Shown: positions 7,955 to 15,914 of the stretch, piece by piece | Position numbering within the stretch: position 1 is the first letter of the stretch | How the letters are laid out: every line of letters begins with the position of its first letter | Assembly (NCBI GenBank): GCA_035438985.1 | Contig: DAORJK010000008.1 | Coordinates: forward strand, 62,001-126,000 | Direction of reading: 5' to 3' | Source: UBA4408 sp002389785 | GTDB taxonomy: Bacteria; Bacteroidota; Bacteroidia; UBA4408 | DNA length: 64,000 nt | Notes under the pieces: model-generated | The model's input: only the letters and a program-made list of their open reading frames with translations | Databases searched by the model: none | Told to the model about the DNA's origin: nothing | Translations under genes and position numbers: made by a program

Positions 7955-10900
7955 CTATAGATCCGCTAAATATAATAGTCCGTTCTTCCTTAAGAACGTA
8001 AACGATTTTATTGGTAGTGGCAAATCGCCTTTCTTAAGATAGGAAAGCGAAATTTCATCAGCTGTCAGAATAAAGGACTTTATTTTATATGTCTCCGGAT
8101 CTGCAACCAGGTGAGCCAGGAACTTCTTATTTGCTTGCAACCATTGATCTCGTGCAACATGCTTTCGGATTTTTGCCTTTTTGTCTTTCCCCTCGCGGCC
8201 AAGGTAATCGTCCATTTCAACTTTAATTTCGTGAATATTTCGGCCACCTTGGATATTCTTACACTCAATTGGGTAAATAATCTTTCCTTCATGATCAATT
8301 ACCAGCAGGTCTATATCGCCATAGTGCTTATCGGTTTCAATATTTGCCTTCGATACCCCTTTATCCATTTCTACTTCATGCGGAAAAATTTCATACGGAG
8401 AATTATCTTCAAACCATTTTTTTACATCACCCCGGAATGGACTTCCCTTACTATTTGAATTCTCAGCGAGCCAACTTTTCATTTCTGAGGACTTGGGGTC
8501 AGGAAGTTTACTAGAAAATAGAAGGTATATTAGGTTATCAATAAACTGCATTAGGTGTCTATAGCCAAAGCAGTAAAACACTTTTCGATCTTGAATAACT
8601 TTGATTAAGGGTCTTCGGATAAATGATATAGGACGGTTGTAGCGCCAAGGGAAAATATCTTTACTTGTATAACCCTGTGGCGGTTCTCCAATATTTTCAC
8701 GCTCCAACAACGTTAATAATTCCAGTGCTATATTTATTTCAACTTCCGTAATCTTATCTATTTTGAACAATAGGCTTCTTAGTTCAGGTTCCTCTATTTC
8801 AATGAAAGGAATAGCCTTAGTGAAGCCTTCGTTTACTAGAGAACCAATAATATGTGAGAGTAAGGTAAGAGGAATGCCAAACTCAGCTTTGAAGGCAATG
8901 TCGAGAGCTTCGGTTTCTTCAGTGCTTTTAGTGTTGCCACCCTTTCGCTCAGGGACATAATTACGATCAAAATTTTCAATATTTCTAAACAGAATACTTT
9001 CAGTTTTAGCAATTGAGTAGGGCTTAAAAAACTCATTCGCTAAACTTTTATCAGAACCGATTCTTCCGGAGGGCAATAGGCCCATTTGAGGATTATCAAT
9101 ACCCATTCTAATAGCTTCACTTAAAGCTCCCCATTCTGTAAGCTGGTTGGTCAAGGCTAATAATTCGTCTATATCATCATAATTAGGCCATTTCAGGCCA
9201 GTAGGTATTTTACTAGCAACGAATTCCGTTAATGTTCTTATTGAATGTGCAGTTATAATAAGGTTTTGATCATCATCCATTAATTTATCTACCTCTATTT
9301 GAAAGGCACTAAAACACGCAATCTTGGCAGGAATATGTATTTCACGTACCTCTCGGAGTTGGATGCACTTTTCATTCATCTTGACTAGCCATTTTAGCAA
9401 GCCAATTCCATCAAAAGCGGCAATCTTAATTGTGAGTTGCTCAATTACTGCCGCTACTATGCTATCACAGAGATGAATTTTTCCTTTTTCATCAGGTATA
9501 TTAACTGGTATAATGTAGCTTTTAGGAAGGTAGCTTACTAAGTCATCAAGGATGTAGGAAATAGTGCTGCTGTTTATATACCTCATGGGAGGTAAATTGC
9601 GGCCATCCATTTTGATATTGGAAGAGGCATCACTAAGCAAAAGCATCTTCGCGTTTGACGGTTGTAAGGTTTCTATAATAATCTTGTCAATAATATTATC
9701 ATTCAATTCTGTCTTACCTCCAGCTGACTGGATATAGCTTATAACACCTTGGAGTACCGCCTTCATTAACATCTTGTCCGCAATATTATCCGGGCGCATC
9801 ACTGCGTATTGGTATTTGGCAGGAACTGTAATAGAAATACGAGGCACCACAACTTTAATATCAAGCTTTATATCTTCTACAGAAACAGCTTTTATTTCAA
9901 ATAGGTCATCACTCAGCAGTTCTTCAGCAACACTAACTTCAATTTCAAATTGAACGAATCGTAGTTCATTAATATAAGGCGTTAAAAAAGATTCCATTTT
10001 GTTGAGCCAAAATGCAATAGCCTCGCACACCCAAGTAGCCATGTTTTCTTCATCATGCTTTGCTTGCTTAGTTATTATCCATACCGGCATTTTATAGCTT
10101 TCAATTACTATTCGGTAATGATCACCTGTATTCTCTATCTCATAAATTGGTGCATAATTTCTAAAGCGTTTTACCTTTGCGAAAGCAATTCTTCTCTCAT
10201 GGAAAATAAGGATGACGTGTTCATTCGTATTTTTTTGAACCTCCCTTTTAAGCTCATCTGAGCTGCCAATTTCAATCAATAATATTCCCCCTGTTGGCCG
10301 AGCCAAATCGGAATTAAACAGGCTTCCATGATTTTCAGCATAAACAGCATATGTATCCAAAACACCGCCGAATGCAAGAATTTGCATTGATTCATGAGTG
10401 CGACTGTAGCACTTAGCAAATTTCCAAAGTGTGAGATTATCAATTTTTTCAGAATGGTTGATTACCCAAAGTTCCCTATATTTAAGCGTAAGCGAATAGT
10501 TTCCTCCTCCTGGCTTGTTCCATTTAAAGAAGAAATTATTGGCCGTTTCCGCAATGATATACAGGCAGAAAACTCCGAAAGTTTGACCCTCATTTAATGT
10601 CCTCAAATATTGAATGACCTCATTTGTCCTTTTTTGATAGGAATCCTCAGAGGATTCTGAACCTGGTTTTTCCGTATCAGATGAAGAAAGTACTTCACCT
10701 GTTTTTAGAAAACAAACGTACCCGAACTTCTGATTGTCTATTTGAAAGACAGCTTCTTTAATTGGAAGCTGAGCATCTGACAAGGGTAATTCAATATCAG
10801 TACCAACCCAACCAGTATTTTGCAGCGAAACACAAGAATTGTTGAACTGCACATTATACAATAGCTTCAGCAAGTCATTGTATGAGCTATATTGTTTTGC

Positions 10901-11773
10901 CTTCCGATAAATAAAGGTGATTAAGGCATTAATTATACCCGTGGGCATATAAAGTAAAATTGCATCCTTAACTTCAATGAGCGGTCTAAAGTTCACTACA
11001 TTTTTTTCAGGGTCTTCTTCATTAATTTCATCTGACCCTGGTTCTATTATAAAGTCAGAAAGAACACCAATATCATAGTTTAATTTTTTGCAAACTTCAT
11101 TTAGATATGGTTTTTGAAAATAATGAGATTTGATGCACTTGTAAGTTTTTTCTTCGTCAGCAAATTCAATGTTATTGGTAATTCCTGGTTGGAAGATATA
11201 AGGTATGTGTCCAGCTATCGAGGCAACCTGATCAGTCATATGCAGCATCAAGCCAATGGCGTCTCTAACTTCTTTAATGAAGGAACTATCCAGGTCATTG
11301 GCTCGAAGAAAAATACATTCAATTAACTGATTGAGTACTCCTGAGAATCCTTCATAAATACCAGGGTATACAGTATAATTGCCCTCCTCAAACATGACGT
11401 TTTCAGTAAATGCATTGGATGCAGGGTCCTCAGACATCGCTCCTGCCGAAAAGTTTTCAATGGCGTATTTTAGATGTGACCAACTTGCTGACGGTTTCTC
11501 ATCAGACGGATTGAATTGGCGCAAAGTGGCAAGGCACATTTTTTCAAACCGAATATTGCGGCCATGATTTTCAGGATGAAGCTGCAATGCTCCTAACAAT
11601 GACAGTAGTTGGACGGAATTATTCGAAATCAATAGCTCGTTGAAGGTCAAGGAGACTAACCCTTTGGAGTTTTCAGGGTTGCTTTGCTTCTCTGCTAAGG
11701 CCCAATGGCAATTTTTAAACTTTTTGCCGCTGCCACATGGGCAAGGATCATTTCGTCTAGGTTCTTTCGTCAT
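7955..11773 (-). CDS. large SEC-C zinc-motif protein with C-terminal PD-(D/E)XK nuclease-like domain
   Basis: 1272 aa. The N-terminus has a SEC-C zinc motif, NDPCPCGSGKKFKNCH, with ligands C11, C13, C22 and H23. About 1100 residues of unassigned, mixed alpha/beta sequence follow, without signal peptide or clear membrane helix. Near residues 1150-1175, HYGDIDLLVID and IYPIECKN give a D ... E-x-K arrangement typical of PD-(D/E)XK or NERD-like nucleases, followed by a lysine-rich helix. The start is fixed by the SEC-C motif. The preceding 221-aa gene ends 7 bp upstream on the same strand, so the two are probably one unit. Position in an island, size and nuclease motif suggest an anti-phage effector; that is inference, and I know of no named system with this architecture. 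Confidence 0.72.
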   Translation of the reverse strand: MTKEPRRNDPCPCGSGKKFKNCHWALAEKQSNPENSKGLVSLTFNELLISNNSVQLLSLLGALQLHPENHGRNIRFEKMCLATLRQFNPSDEKPSASWSHLKYAIENFSAGAMSEDPASNAFTENVMFEEGNYTVYPGIYEGFSGVLNQLIECIFLRANDLDSSFIKEVRDAIGLMLHMTDQVASIAGHIPYIFQPGITNNIEFADEEKTYKCIKSHYFQKPYLNEVCKKLNYDIGVLSDFIIEPGSDEINEEDPEKNVVNFRPLIEVKDAILLYMPTGIINALITFIYRKAKQYSSYNDLLKLLYNVQFNNSCVSLQNTGWVGTDIELPLSDAQLPIKEAVFQIDNQKFGYVCFLKTGEVLSSSDTEKPGSESSEDSYQKRTNEVIQYLRTLNEGQTFGVFCLYIIAETANNFFFKWNKPGGGNYSLTLKYRELWVINHSEKIDNLTLWKFAKCYSRTHESMQILAFGGVLDTYAVYAENHGSLFNSDLARPTGGILLIEIGSSDELKREVQKNTNEHVILIFHERRIAFAKVKRFRNYAPIYEIENTGDHYRIVIESYKMPVWIITKQAKHDEENMATWVCEAIAFWLNKMESFLTPYINELRFVQFEIEVSVAEELLSDDLFEIKAVSVEDIKLDIKVVVPRISITVPAKYQYAVMRPDNIADKMLMKAVLQGVISYIQSAGGKTELNDNIIDKIIIETLQPSNAKMLLLSDASSNIKMDGRNLPPMRYINSSTISYILDDLVSYLPKSYIIPVNIPDEKGKIHLCDSIVAAVIEQLTIKIAAFDGIGLLKWLVKMNEKCIQLREVREIHIPAKIACFSAFQIEVDKLMDDDQNLIITAHSIRTLTEFVASKIPTGLKWPNYDDIDELLALTNQLTEWGALSEAIRMGIDNPQMGLLPSGRIGSDKSLANEFFKPYSIAKTESILFRNIENFDRNYVPERKGGNTKSTEETEALDIAFKAEFGIPLTLLSHIIGSLVNEGFTKAIPFIEIEEPELRSLLFKIDKITEVEINIALELLTLLERENIGEPPQGYTSKDIFPWRYNRPISFIRRPLIKVIQDRKVFYCFGYRHLMQFIDNLIYLLFSSKLPDPKSSEMKSWLAENSNSKGSPFRGDVKKWFEDNSPYEIFPHEVEMDKGVSKANIETDKHYGDIDLLVIDHEGKIIYPIECKNIQGGRNIHEIKVEMDDYLGREGKDKKAKIRKHVARDQWLQANKKFLAHLVADPETYKIKSFILTADEISLSYLKKGDLPLPIKSFTFLRKNGLLYLADL

Positions 11774-11780
11774 TTATTAT

Positions 11781-12446
11781 TTAGGATATTTCTGGAGGCC
11801 TTGGAGGGACCTTTAGTATTTCTCGAATTTTTTCCCCAATGCCAGTAATATAGCATTTCATGCTTCCTCCCGATCTACCCAACTGATTTTCGCCAGGCTC
11901 AAATACGGCTGTGAATAATCCCGAAGCAACCATATCACCTACATCCTCAAAATCTCCACTTTTCCTATCACCATTAATAAATACTTTTAAATCTTCACCA
12001 AAAACTAACTCGATGCATTTAGAAGCTCTTAAAAAGTCTAAGTAATCAAGCTTACCCTCCAACAATCCTTTAAATAACTTTCCTGCCCAATTTGCTTTCT
12101 CTGTGTCCTCACACCTCTCTATGATAAAAAGTAGCTTTTCTCCAACCTTGGTTTTGTACTTAGGATCATTATCAATCTTATCGACTATCTCTTTTCTTGC
12201 TCTAGGTTCAATTTCGCCTGCATTTTTTAAGAAGGCCTGAAGTTTTTTCGTGAATAAATTGTCTTGAATGCTTGTTGCGGCCTTATGTAACCCATAAATT
12301 GAATTCAGTATTGGAATTTCCTTTAGGATTCCATCGGCTAATTCTGAATCTAGTAATGCTTCAGAAATATCAATCCCAATATTTTTAAGATCACTGTTCT
12401 TTATAGTTTCAGCTAGGGATTCTGAAAGGGTAGCTATTTTTTTCAA
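11781..12446 (-). CDS. uncharacterised protein, partner of the SEC-C/nuclease gene
   Basis: 221 aa, largely helical. The N-terminal half (KKIATLSESLAETIKNSD, then ILNSIYGLHKAATSIQDNLF) looks amphipathic and contains no clear transmembrane helix. The middle contains EKLLFIIERCEDTEKANWAG and LFKGLLEGKLDYLDFLRAS, which I recall from hypothetical proteins on mobile elements without an assigned function. The last third (FEDVGDMVASGLFTAV, GSMKCYITGIGEKIREIL) resembles a small winged-helix-like ending: region to question, helix, G-x-x-I. It is the first gene of the leftward pair, 7 bp before the SEC-C gene, so it could be its regulator, sensor or cognate immunity protein. Function unknown. Confidence 0.6.
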   Translation of the reverse strand: MKKIATLSESLAETIKNSDLKNIGIDISEALLDSELADGILKEIPILNSIYGLHKAATSIQDNLFTKKLQAFLKNAGEIEPRARKEIVDKIDNDPKYKTKVGEKLLFIIERCEDTEKANWAGKLFKGLLEGKLDYLDFLRASKCIELVFGEDLKVFINGDRKSGDFEDVGDMVASGLFTAVFEPGENQLGRSGGSMKCYITGIGEKIREILKVPPRPPEIS

Positions 12447-12573
12447 ATTAAATCAGTTTCTTTCAAATCTATAAATTAATGCTTAGAATTGTTGAAATCA
12501 ACCTCACAAATCTGAACCTAAAAAATTGATTTGCTTACGAAACCATTATTAATACTGGCTTCTACGAAAATAG

Positions 12574-12593
12574 TTCAAGTCCCGCTGGGGCCA
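12574..12593 (+). pseudogene. 3' fragment of a second tRNA (fossil attachment site)
   Basis: TTCAAGT (T-loop), CCCGC (T-stem 3' strand), TGGGGCC (acceptor 3' strand) and A (discriminator) follow one another exactly as in a tRNA 3' end. The expected T-stem 5' strand GCGGG is absent upstream, so no cloverleaf can form. A terminator follows 14 bp later. Together this is the signature of a distal att site left by integration into another tRNA gene. The tRNA species cannot be told from this piece. Confidence 0.6.
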
Positions 12594-12606
12594 CTACCAA
12601 TTTATG

Positions 12607-12646
12607 AAAACCCTTGTAGAACAAGCTTCTGCATGGGTTTTCTTTT
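12607..12646 (+). terminator. terminator behind the tRNA fragment
   Basis: The stem AAAACCC / GGGTTTT has an inner stem GTAGAA / TTCTGC and is followed by a T-rich tract. Its distance from the tRNA fragment matches a former tRNA terminator. Confidence 0.7.
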
Positions 12647-12649
12647 TGA

Positions 12650-12668
12650 GGGTGTCGGTTTGGGTGTC
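12650..12668. repeat. paired GGGTGTC repeat next to the fossil att site
   Basis: Two GGGTGTC copies start 12 bp apart, about 60 bp beyond the tRNA fragment. The layout copies that of the GTTTAAAC pair behind the tRNA-Arg site, with a different sequence. They may be arm sites of a different, lost recombinase. Confidence 0.4.
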
Positions 12669-12807
12669 AATCGTTGTTTAAGAATATATCTGGATACATA
12701 CCCCTTAATAGGGGTATGTAAAAAATCGAGATATTCCGGAAGAGAGTCTTCTGTCCATTTTAACAATTAGCTTTCTTCAAATACAACATCGGAGTCTATC
12801 TTATTCC

Positions 12808-12936
12808 ATTCCGGAGATTTCAAAGAATTTGATTGGTATGATTGAAAGAGGGGAAGTTAATTGTACACTGTCAACAATTGACCTCTTAGCAAGAGGACTG
12901 GGTATTACTAAAAGGGAATTAATGGATATTAATTGA
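12808..12936 (+). pseudogene. XRE-type HTH regulator, 5' truncated
   Basis: Forty-two codons followed by TGA encode the second half of an XRE DNA-binding domain: SKNLIGMIERGEVN, then TLSTIDLLARGLGITKRELM. The ISKN...IGMIERGE recognition helix and following turn are typical. No upstream frame supplies the first helices, and the region upstream is the fossil att site and its terminator, so the gene was probably cut by an integration or deletion. The stretch 12447-13015 otherwise contains only the tRNA fragment, terminator and repeat listed above. Confidence 0.6.
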
Positions 12937-13015
12937 AAGAAATTTGGAAGGAAAAGAAAATGAATTAATGAAAGAATCAGGCGGTCTATTTATTTTATCT
13001 ATATGAATTTCTTTT

Positions 13016-14173
13016 TTATTCCTTCACAAAACTAAACTTAATATAAAGTACGACAGATGAACATTTTATATTGTCGATAAATGATCCTTTAGGTAAATCA
13101 ATACGTTCCACTTTCTTGATTGATTTGTTAGGCATCTTTGAATATTTTGCTAATTGAGGTTCATGCTTTTGCATGACTTCGTATATCCATCCTTTTATTA
13201 GTTCCTTACCTCCCTGATTCATATTTTGAAGTTCTCGCGCACTAAATTTCAAGATTTGAACATTGTTTAGATCGTAAAAGCTAAGTGAGTTGACTTCAAG
13301 TTCAAATTTTTTCCATATTACTTTGCCCTTATTTTCAATCCCGATTTTCTCCAAGGTTATCCACGAACCTATTTCTGAATGATTATTAAGCTTTAGTTTT
13401 CTGATTTCGGTGCACTCCATGTCTGAGTTCGATATTAACTTTGGGTTTATTGCGAAGTTAATTCCATAACCATTTTTGCGTATAGATGGATACATGATAA
13501 GGCGAATAGGTGGGTTCATTTTTTCTCCAAACTCTCGCAAATAATAGTATCCAAATAGAGAGGTTATATTGTTGTGCGGATTTTCTAAGGAAAGAGCAAT
13601 TAGTTTTTCAACAAGGTATCTAAGCGATTCCCTCTTGTCTTCGGAGTAGTTTCTTATAAGGGAATTTATTTTATTATTAAAACTTTCGAAAATATCTTCC
13701 CAACCCTTAGGTGGTATTTTTCCCGCCAATAAGTTAATATAGCCGACCTGATCAAATTTCTTAAATTTCCAAATGCTTAGATAAAATGGCTCCCCGATAA
13801 TTATGTCATTTTTCTTTTCTTCAATTGCAGTATGTGGACTATCTGACAAGTATAAAGCAGGATATCCTTTAATATTGAATCGTTGTTTCTTAGTAATAGA
13901 TTTGGGAGGATGAGAGAATGATTTAATCCTTGAAGGTCTTAAACCTATCCGTTTCATCTCATCTTCTGTAATGATTCTATACCCGCAAAAAGCGCGTAAA
14001 AAATCCTTATTTGATAAGAACAAAAATACTGGTGGTTTTGTGCCAAAAAACTTAACGAACATCTTCATAAGCCTTTTAGGTCCAAGCGATCTTGAGGCCT
14101 CAAGCTTTTTAAAAGCATTCTCGTAAAACTCCTTCGTTGGAACCTCTTGATCCTTCATAAAGGGAATTTCCAT
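13016..14173 (-). CDS. RES-domain-like protein (possible NAD+-consuming toxin)
   Basis: 385 aa, last gene of a leftward four-gene operon. The centre matches the RES family (ADP-ribosyltransferase-like fold). QRFNIKGYPALYLSDSPHTA (about residues 95-115) holds the conserved Arg, followed by a Glu pair. A later segment (IRLIMYPSIRKNGYGINFAI) holds the conserved Ser and the usual glycine turn. RES toxins of RES-Xre systems degrade NAD+. This protein is longer than a free RES toxin (about 150-230 aa), with about 80 extra residues before the domain and a C-terminal extension of about 100. The start codon is the first ATG in frame, 11 bp after the DUF2971 stop. Family assignment is from motif recognition; activity is inferred. 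Confidence 0.6.
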   Translation of the reverse strand: MEIPFMKDQEVPTKEFYENAFKKLEASRSLGPKRLMKMFVKFFGTKPPVFLFLSNKDFLRAFCGYRIITEDEMKRIGLRPSRIKSFSHPPKSITKKQRFNIKGYPALYLSDSPHTAIEEKKNDIIIGEPFYLSIWKFKKFDQVGYINLLAGKIPPKGWEDIFESFNNKINSLIRNYSEDKRESLRYLVEKLIALSLENPHNNITSLFGYYYLREFGEKMNPPIRLIMYPSIRKNGYGINFAINPKLISNSDMECTEIRKLKLNNHSEIGSWITLEKIGIENKGKVIWKKFELEVNSLSFYDLNNVQILKFSARELQNMNQGGKELIKGWIYEVMQKHEPQLAKYSKMPNKSIKKVERIDLPKGSFIDNIKCSSVVLYIKFSFVKE

Positions 14174-14184
14174 CTCAACATTTT

Positions 14185-14955
14185 TTATGAATTAAAGTAC
14201 ATTCTCAAATATTTTCTTGTTATCAGTTCCCTACAATCATTCCAATCACGCTTCATGGATTTAATTTTATTTGATTCAAAGTATAAATCATAGACTTTTA
14301 CTTTTTTATTGATCAATCGAAACAAAGAAGGCAAGTGTGTTGGTGGGAATGCAAGTCCAAGATAAATGGCTCTGAGGGAGTGTTTAATTGACAGAGCCAT
14401 TCTTTCTCTCTCAAACAATATTATCCGAAATTCATTCTCCTTTTGCCAATAGTTGCTTTTCGAGAAGAACAATGCTTGATAATTATTTTTTGCTATGGCT
14501 TCAATATTCTTCGCTTTGCTTAAGTTCGGATCAAAATAAATGTGTGGTTTGTGATGGTTGCCATAATGTACTCTTTCACATTTTGAATCCAACAAAATTT
14601 CAGCATTTTCTTTAATAAACTCGGCTTGATTAATTTCAAGGCATAGGCCCTTATGACTTTCAGAATAATGAGCCCACATCATTTCATTAAGATAGCCTTG
14701 CGGCTTACCCCCACGAACAAAACAAAGAGCTTGAACAGCGTTTCGAATATCATTTCCCAGCTTAAATTGTCGATCTGCAAAATCGGAAGAGTCGGGATAT
14801 AATTCTTTATAGGGAACATTTGTGCTACTGAATGCCCACAATTGATTTTCTCTTGGGTCATTCATTTTGGATAATAGGTTAGTTCGGAGAGACATATCAG
14901 GCAAGATGCCTCCTAGAGCTGTGTCAAGTTTTGTAAAATGATAAATTTTATTCAT
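14185..14955 (-). CDS. DUF2971 family protein
   Basis: 256 aa, cytoplasmic. The N-terminus IYHFTKLDTALGGIL and SLRTNLLSKMNDPRENQL match the DUF2971 start, which resembles the first strand and NAD-site region of ADP-ribosyltransferase-like proteins. The hallmark MWAHYSESHKGLCLEIN lies at about residues 92-108. YWQKENEFRIILF (about 170) and IYLGLAF follow in the usual order and spacing. The biochemical role of DUF2971 is unknown to me; members are common in accessory and defence regions. It is third in the operon, 61 bp after the HEPN-like gene and 11 bp before the RES gene, so it is probably co-expressed with both. Confidence 0.75.
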   Translation of the reverse strand: MNKIYHFTKLDTALGGILPDMSLRTNLLSKMNDPRENQLWAFSSTNVPYKELYPDSSDFADRQFKLGNDIRNAVQALCFVRGGKPQGYLNEMMWAHYSESHKGLCLEINQAEFIKENAEILLDSKCERVHYGNHHKPHIYFDPNLSKAKNIEAIAKNNYQALFFSKSNYWQKENEFRIILFERERMALSIKHSLRAIYLGLAFPPTHLPSLFRLINKKVKVYDLYFESNKIKSMKRDWNDCRELITRKYLRMYFNS

Positions 14956-15016
14956 TCAGTCAGGGCGGTTTAAAGGATGAACTTGGTAGATACTGTTATT
15001 GAGGTCTACAATCAAG

Positions 15017-15901
15017 CTATTTTAAAAAGGCAATAAAATGCATCAATCCAAGTGTCGTTAAATAAACAGATTCTGCTTCATATTTTTCAAATGCATTCTT
15101 ATGCCCAGAATGATGCGACTTATTTGATATCGCCTTATTGGCCTTATTCACCTCATCAATCCACTTGAATGTGTTAGAGTTTATTTTTTCCAGCCATTTG
15201 AATGAAGATTCTGAGGGAGTGTGTGCTTTTATCTTTACTAAATTCCGACTTAACGCATCCATTGCACTTCTACAATGGGCAACACACTTATCATAATCTT
15301 GGTTATTAAAATACTCTTCAGCCTTATTAAATTCAAAAATAATGTCTACGTAAGCTTCCTTAAGGGTCTTATGAGTAAGAGGAATTTCAACTAATTTAAA
15401 ACTTTGATAATTCAAATCCGACATTAATTTTTCAACCCAGATAGATTTGGGAATAGTAAAATATAGGTCGGTCTTGTCCTTGTGGCACGAATCATTAACT
15501 TTTACCATTGCTCCATCTCCGCTGCGAGCCTCTTTGTAACTAGAGGCCAACATTTCCAGTTCTATATAGAATGATGGATCACCTTTTCGATTATCTTCAA
15601 TTGCTTTAATGAATTTGTTTTCCAGTTTAAATTTAAACCACTCTCCTCGTTTATATTCATTATGGGGTACGGTAAGCCCAATTGGTATTGTTAATTGAGC
15701 TAATAAACTATTTTTTCCTGACAGCTTAAGTTTTGCATTAGCACTAATAATGTCAATTAAATTATCAGCAGGAAAGCGATAAGTGAAATGGAGAAAAATT
15801 TCAAGGAAGGAACTTAGACCATCAAAACTCCCTTTTATTTCCGAAGGAATTACTTCAACAGTTTGAACTTTGTTATGTATGTGAAAATTAGAATTGACCA
15901 T
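15017..15901 (-). CDS. HEPN-like helical protein, second gene of the defence-like operon
   Basis: 294 aa. Residues 1-190 are beta-rich and unassigned (for example LLAQLTIPIGLTVPHNEYKR). Residues about 190-294 look like a HEPN-type helical bundle: AEEYFNNQDYDKCVAHCRSA, then a helix, then ISNKSHHSGH and AESVYLTTLGLMHFIAFL. The catalytic R-x4-6-H motif is not clear (NKSHHSGH has Lys rather than Arg), so it could be a non-catalytic partner of the neighbouring HEPN protein. It starts 13 bp after the upstream HEPN gene. Assignment is by fold-like pattern only. Confidence 0.5.
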   Translation of the reverse strand: MVNSNFHIHNKVQTVEVIPSEIKGSFDGLSSFLEIFLHFTYRFPADNLIDIISANAKLKLSGKNSLLAQLTIPIGLTVPHNEYKRGEWFKFKLENKFIKAIEDNRKGDPSFYIELEMLASSYKEARSGDGAMVKVNDSCHKDKTDLYFTIPKSIWVEKLMSDLNYQSFKLVEIPLTHKTLKEAYVDIIFEFNKAEEYFNNQDYDKCVAHCRSAMDALSRNLVKIKAHTPSESSFKWLEKINSNTFKWIDEVNKANKAISNKSHHSGHKNAFEKYEAESVYLTTLGLMHFIAFLK

Positions 15902-15914
15902 TTTAAATTTTGTA

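Noticed and set aside
12531..12770. 79-aa rightward frame
   Set aside because: It spans the tRNA fragment, terminator and doublet repeat; the peptide has no domain-like features.
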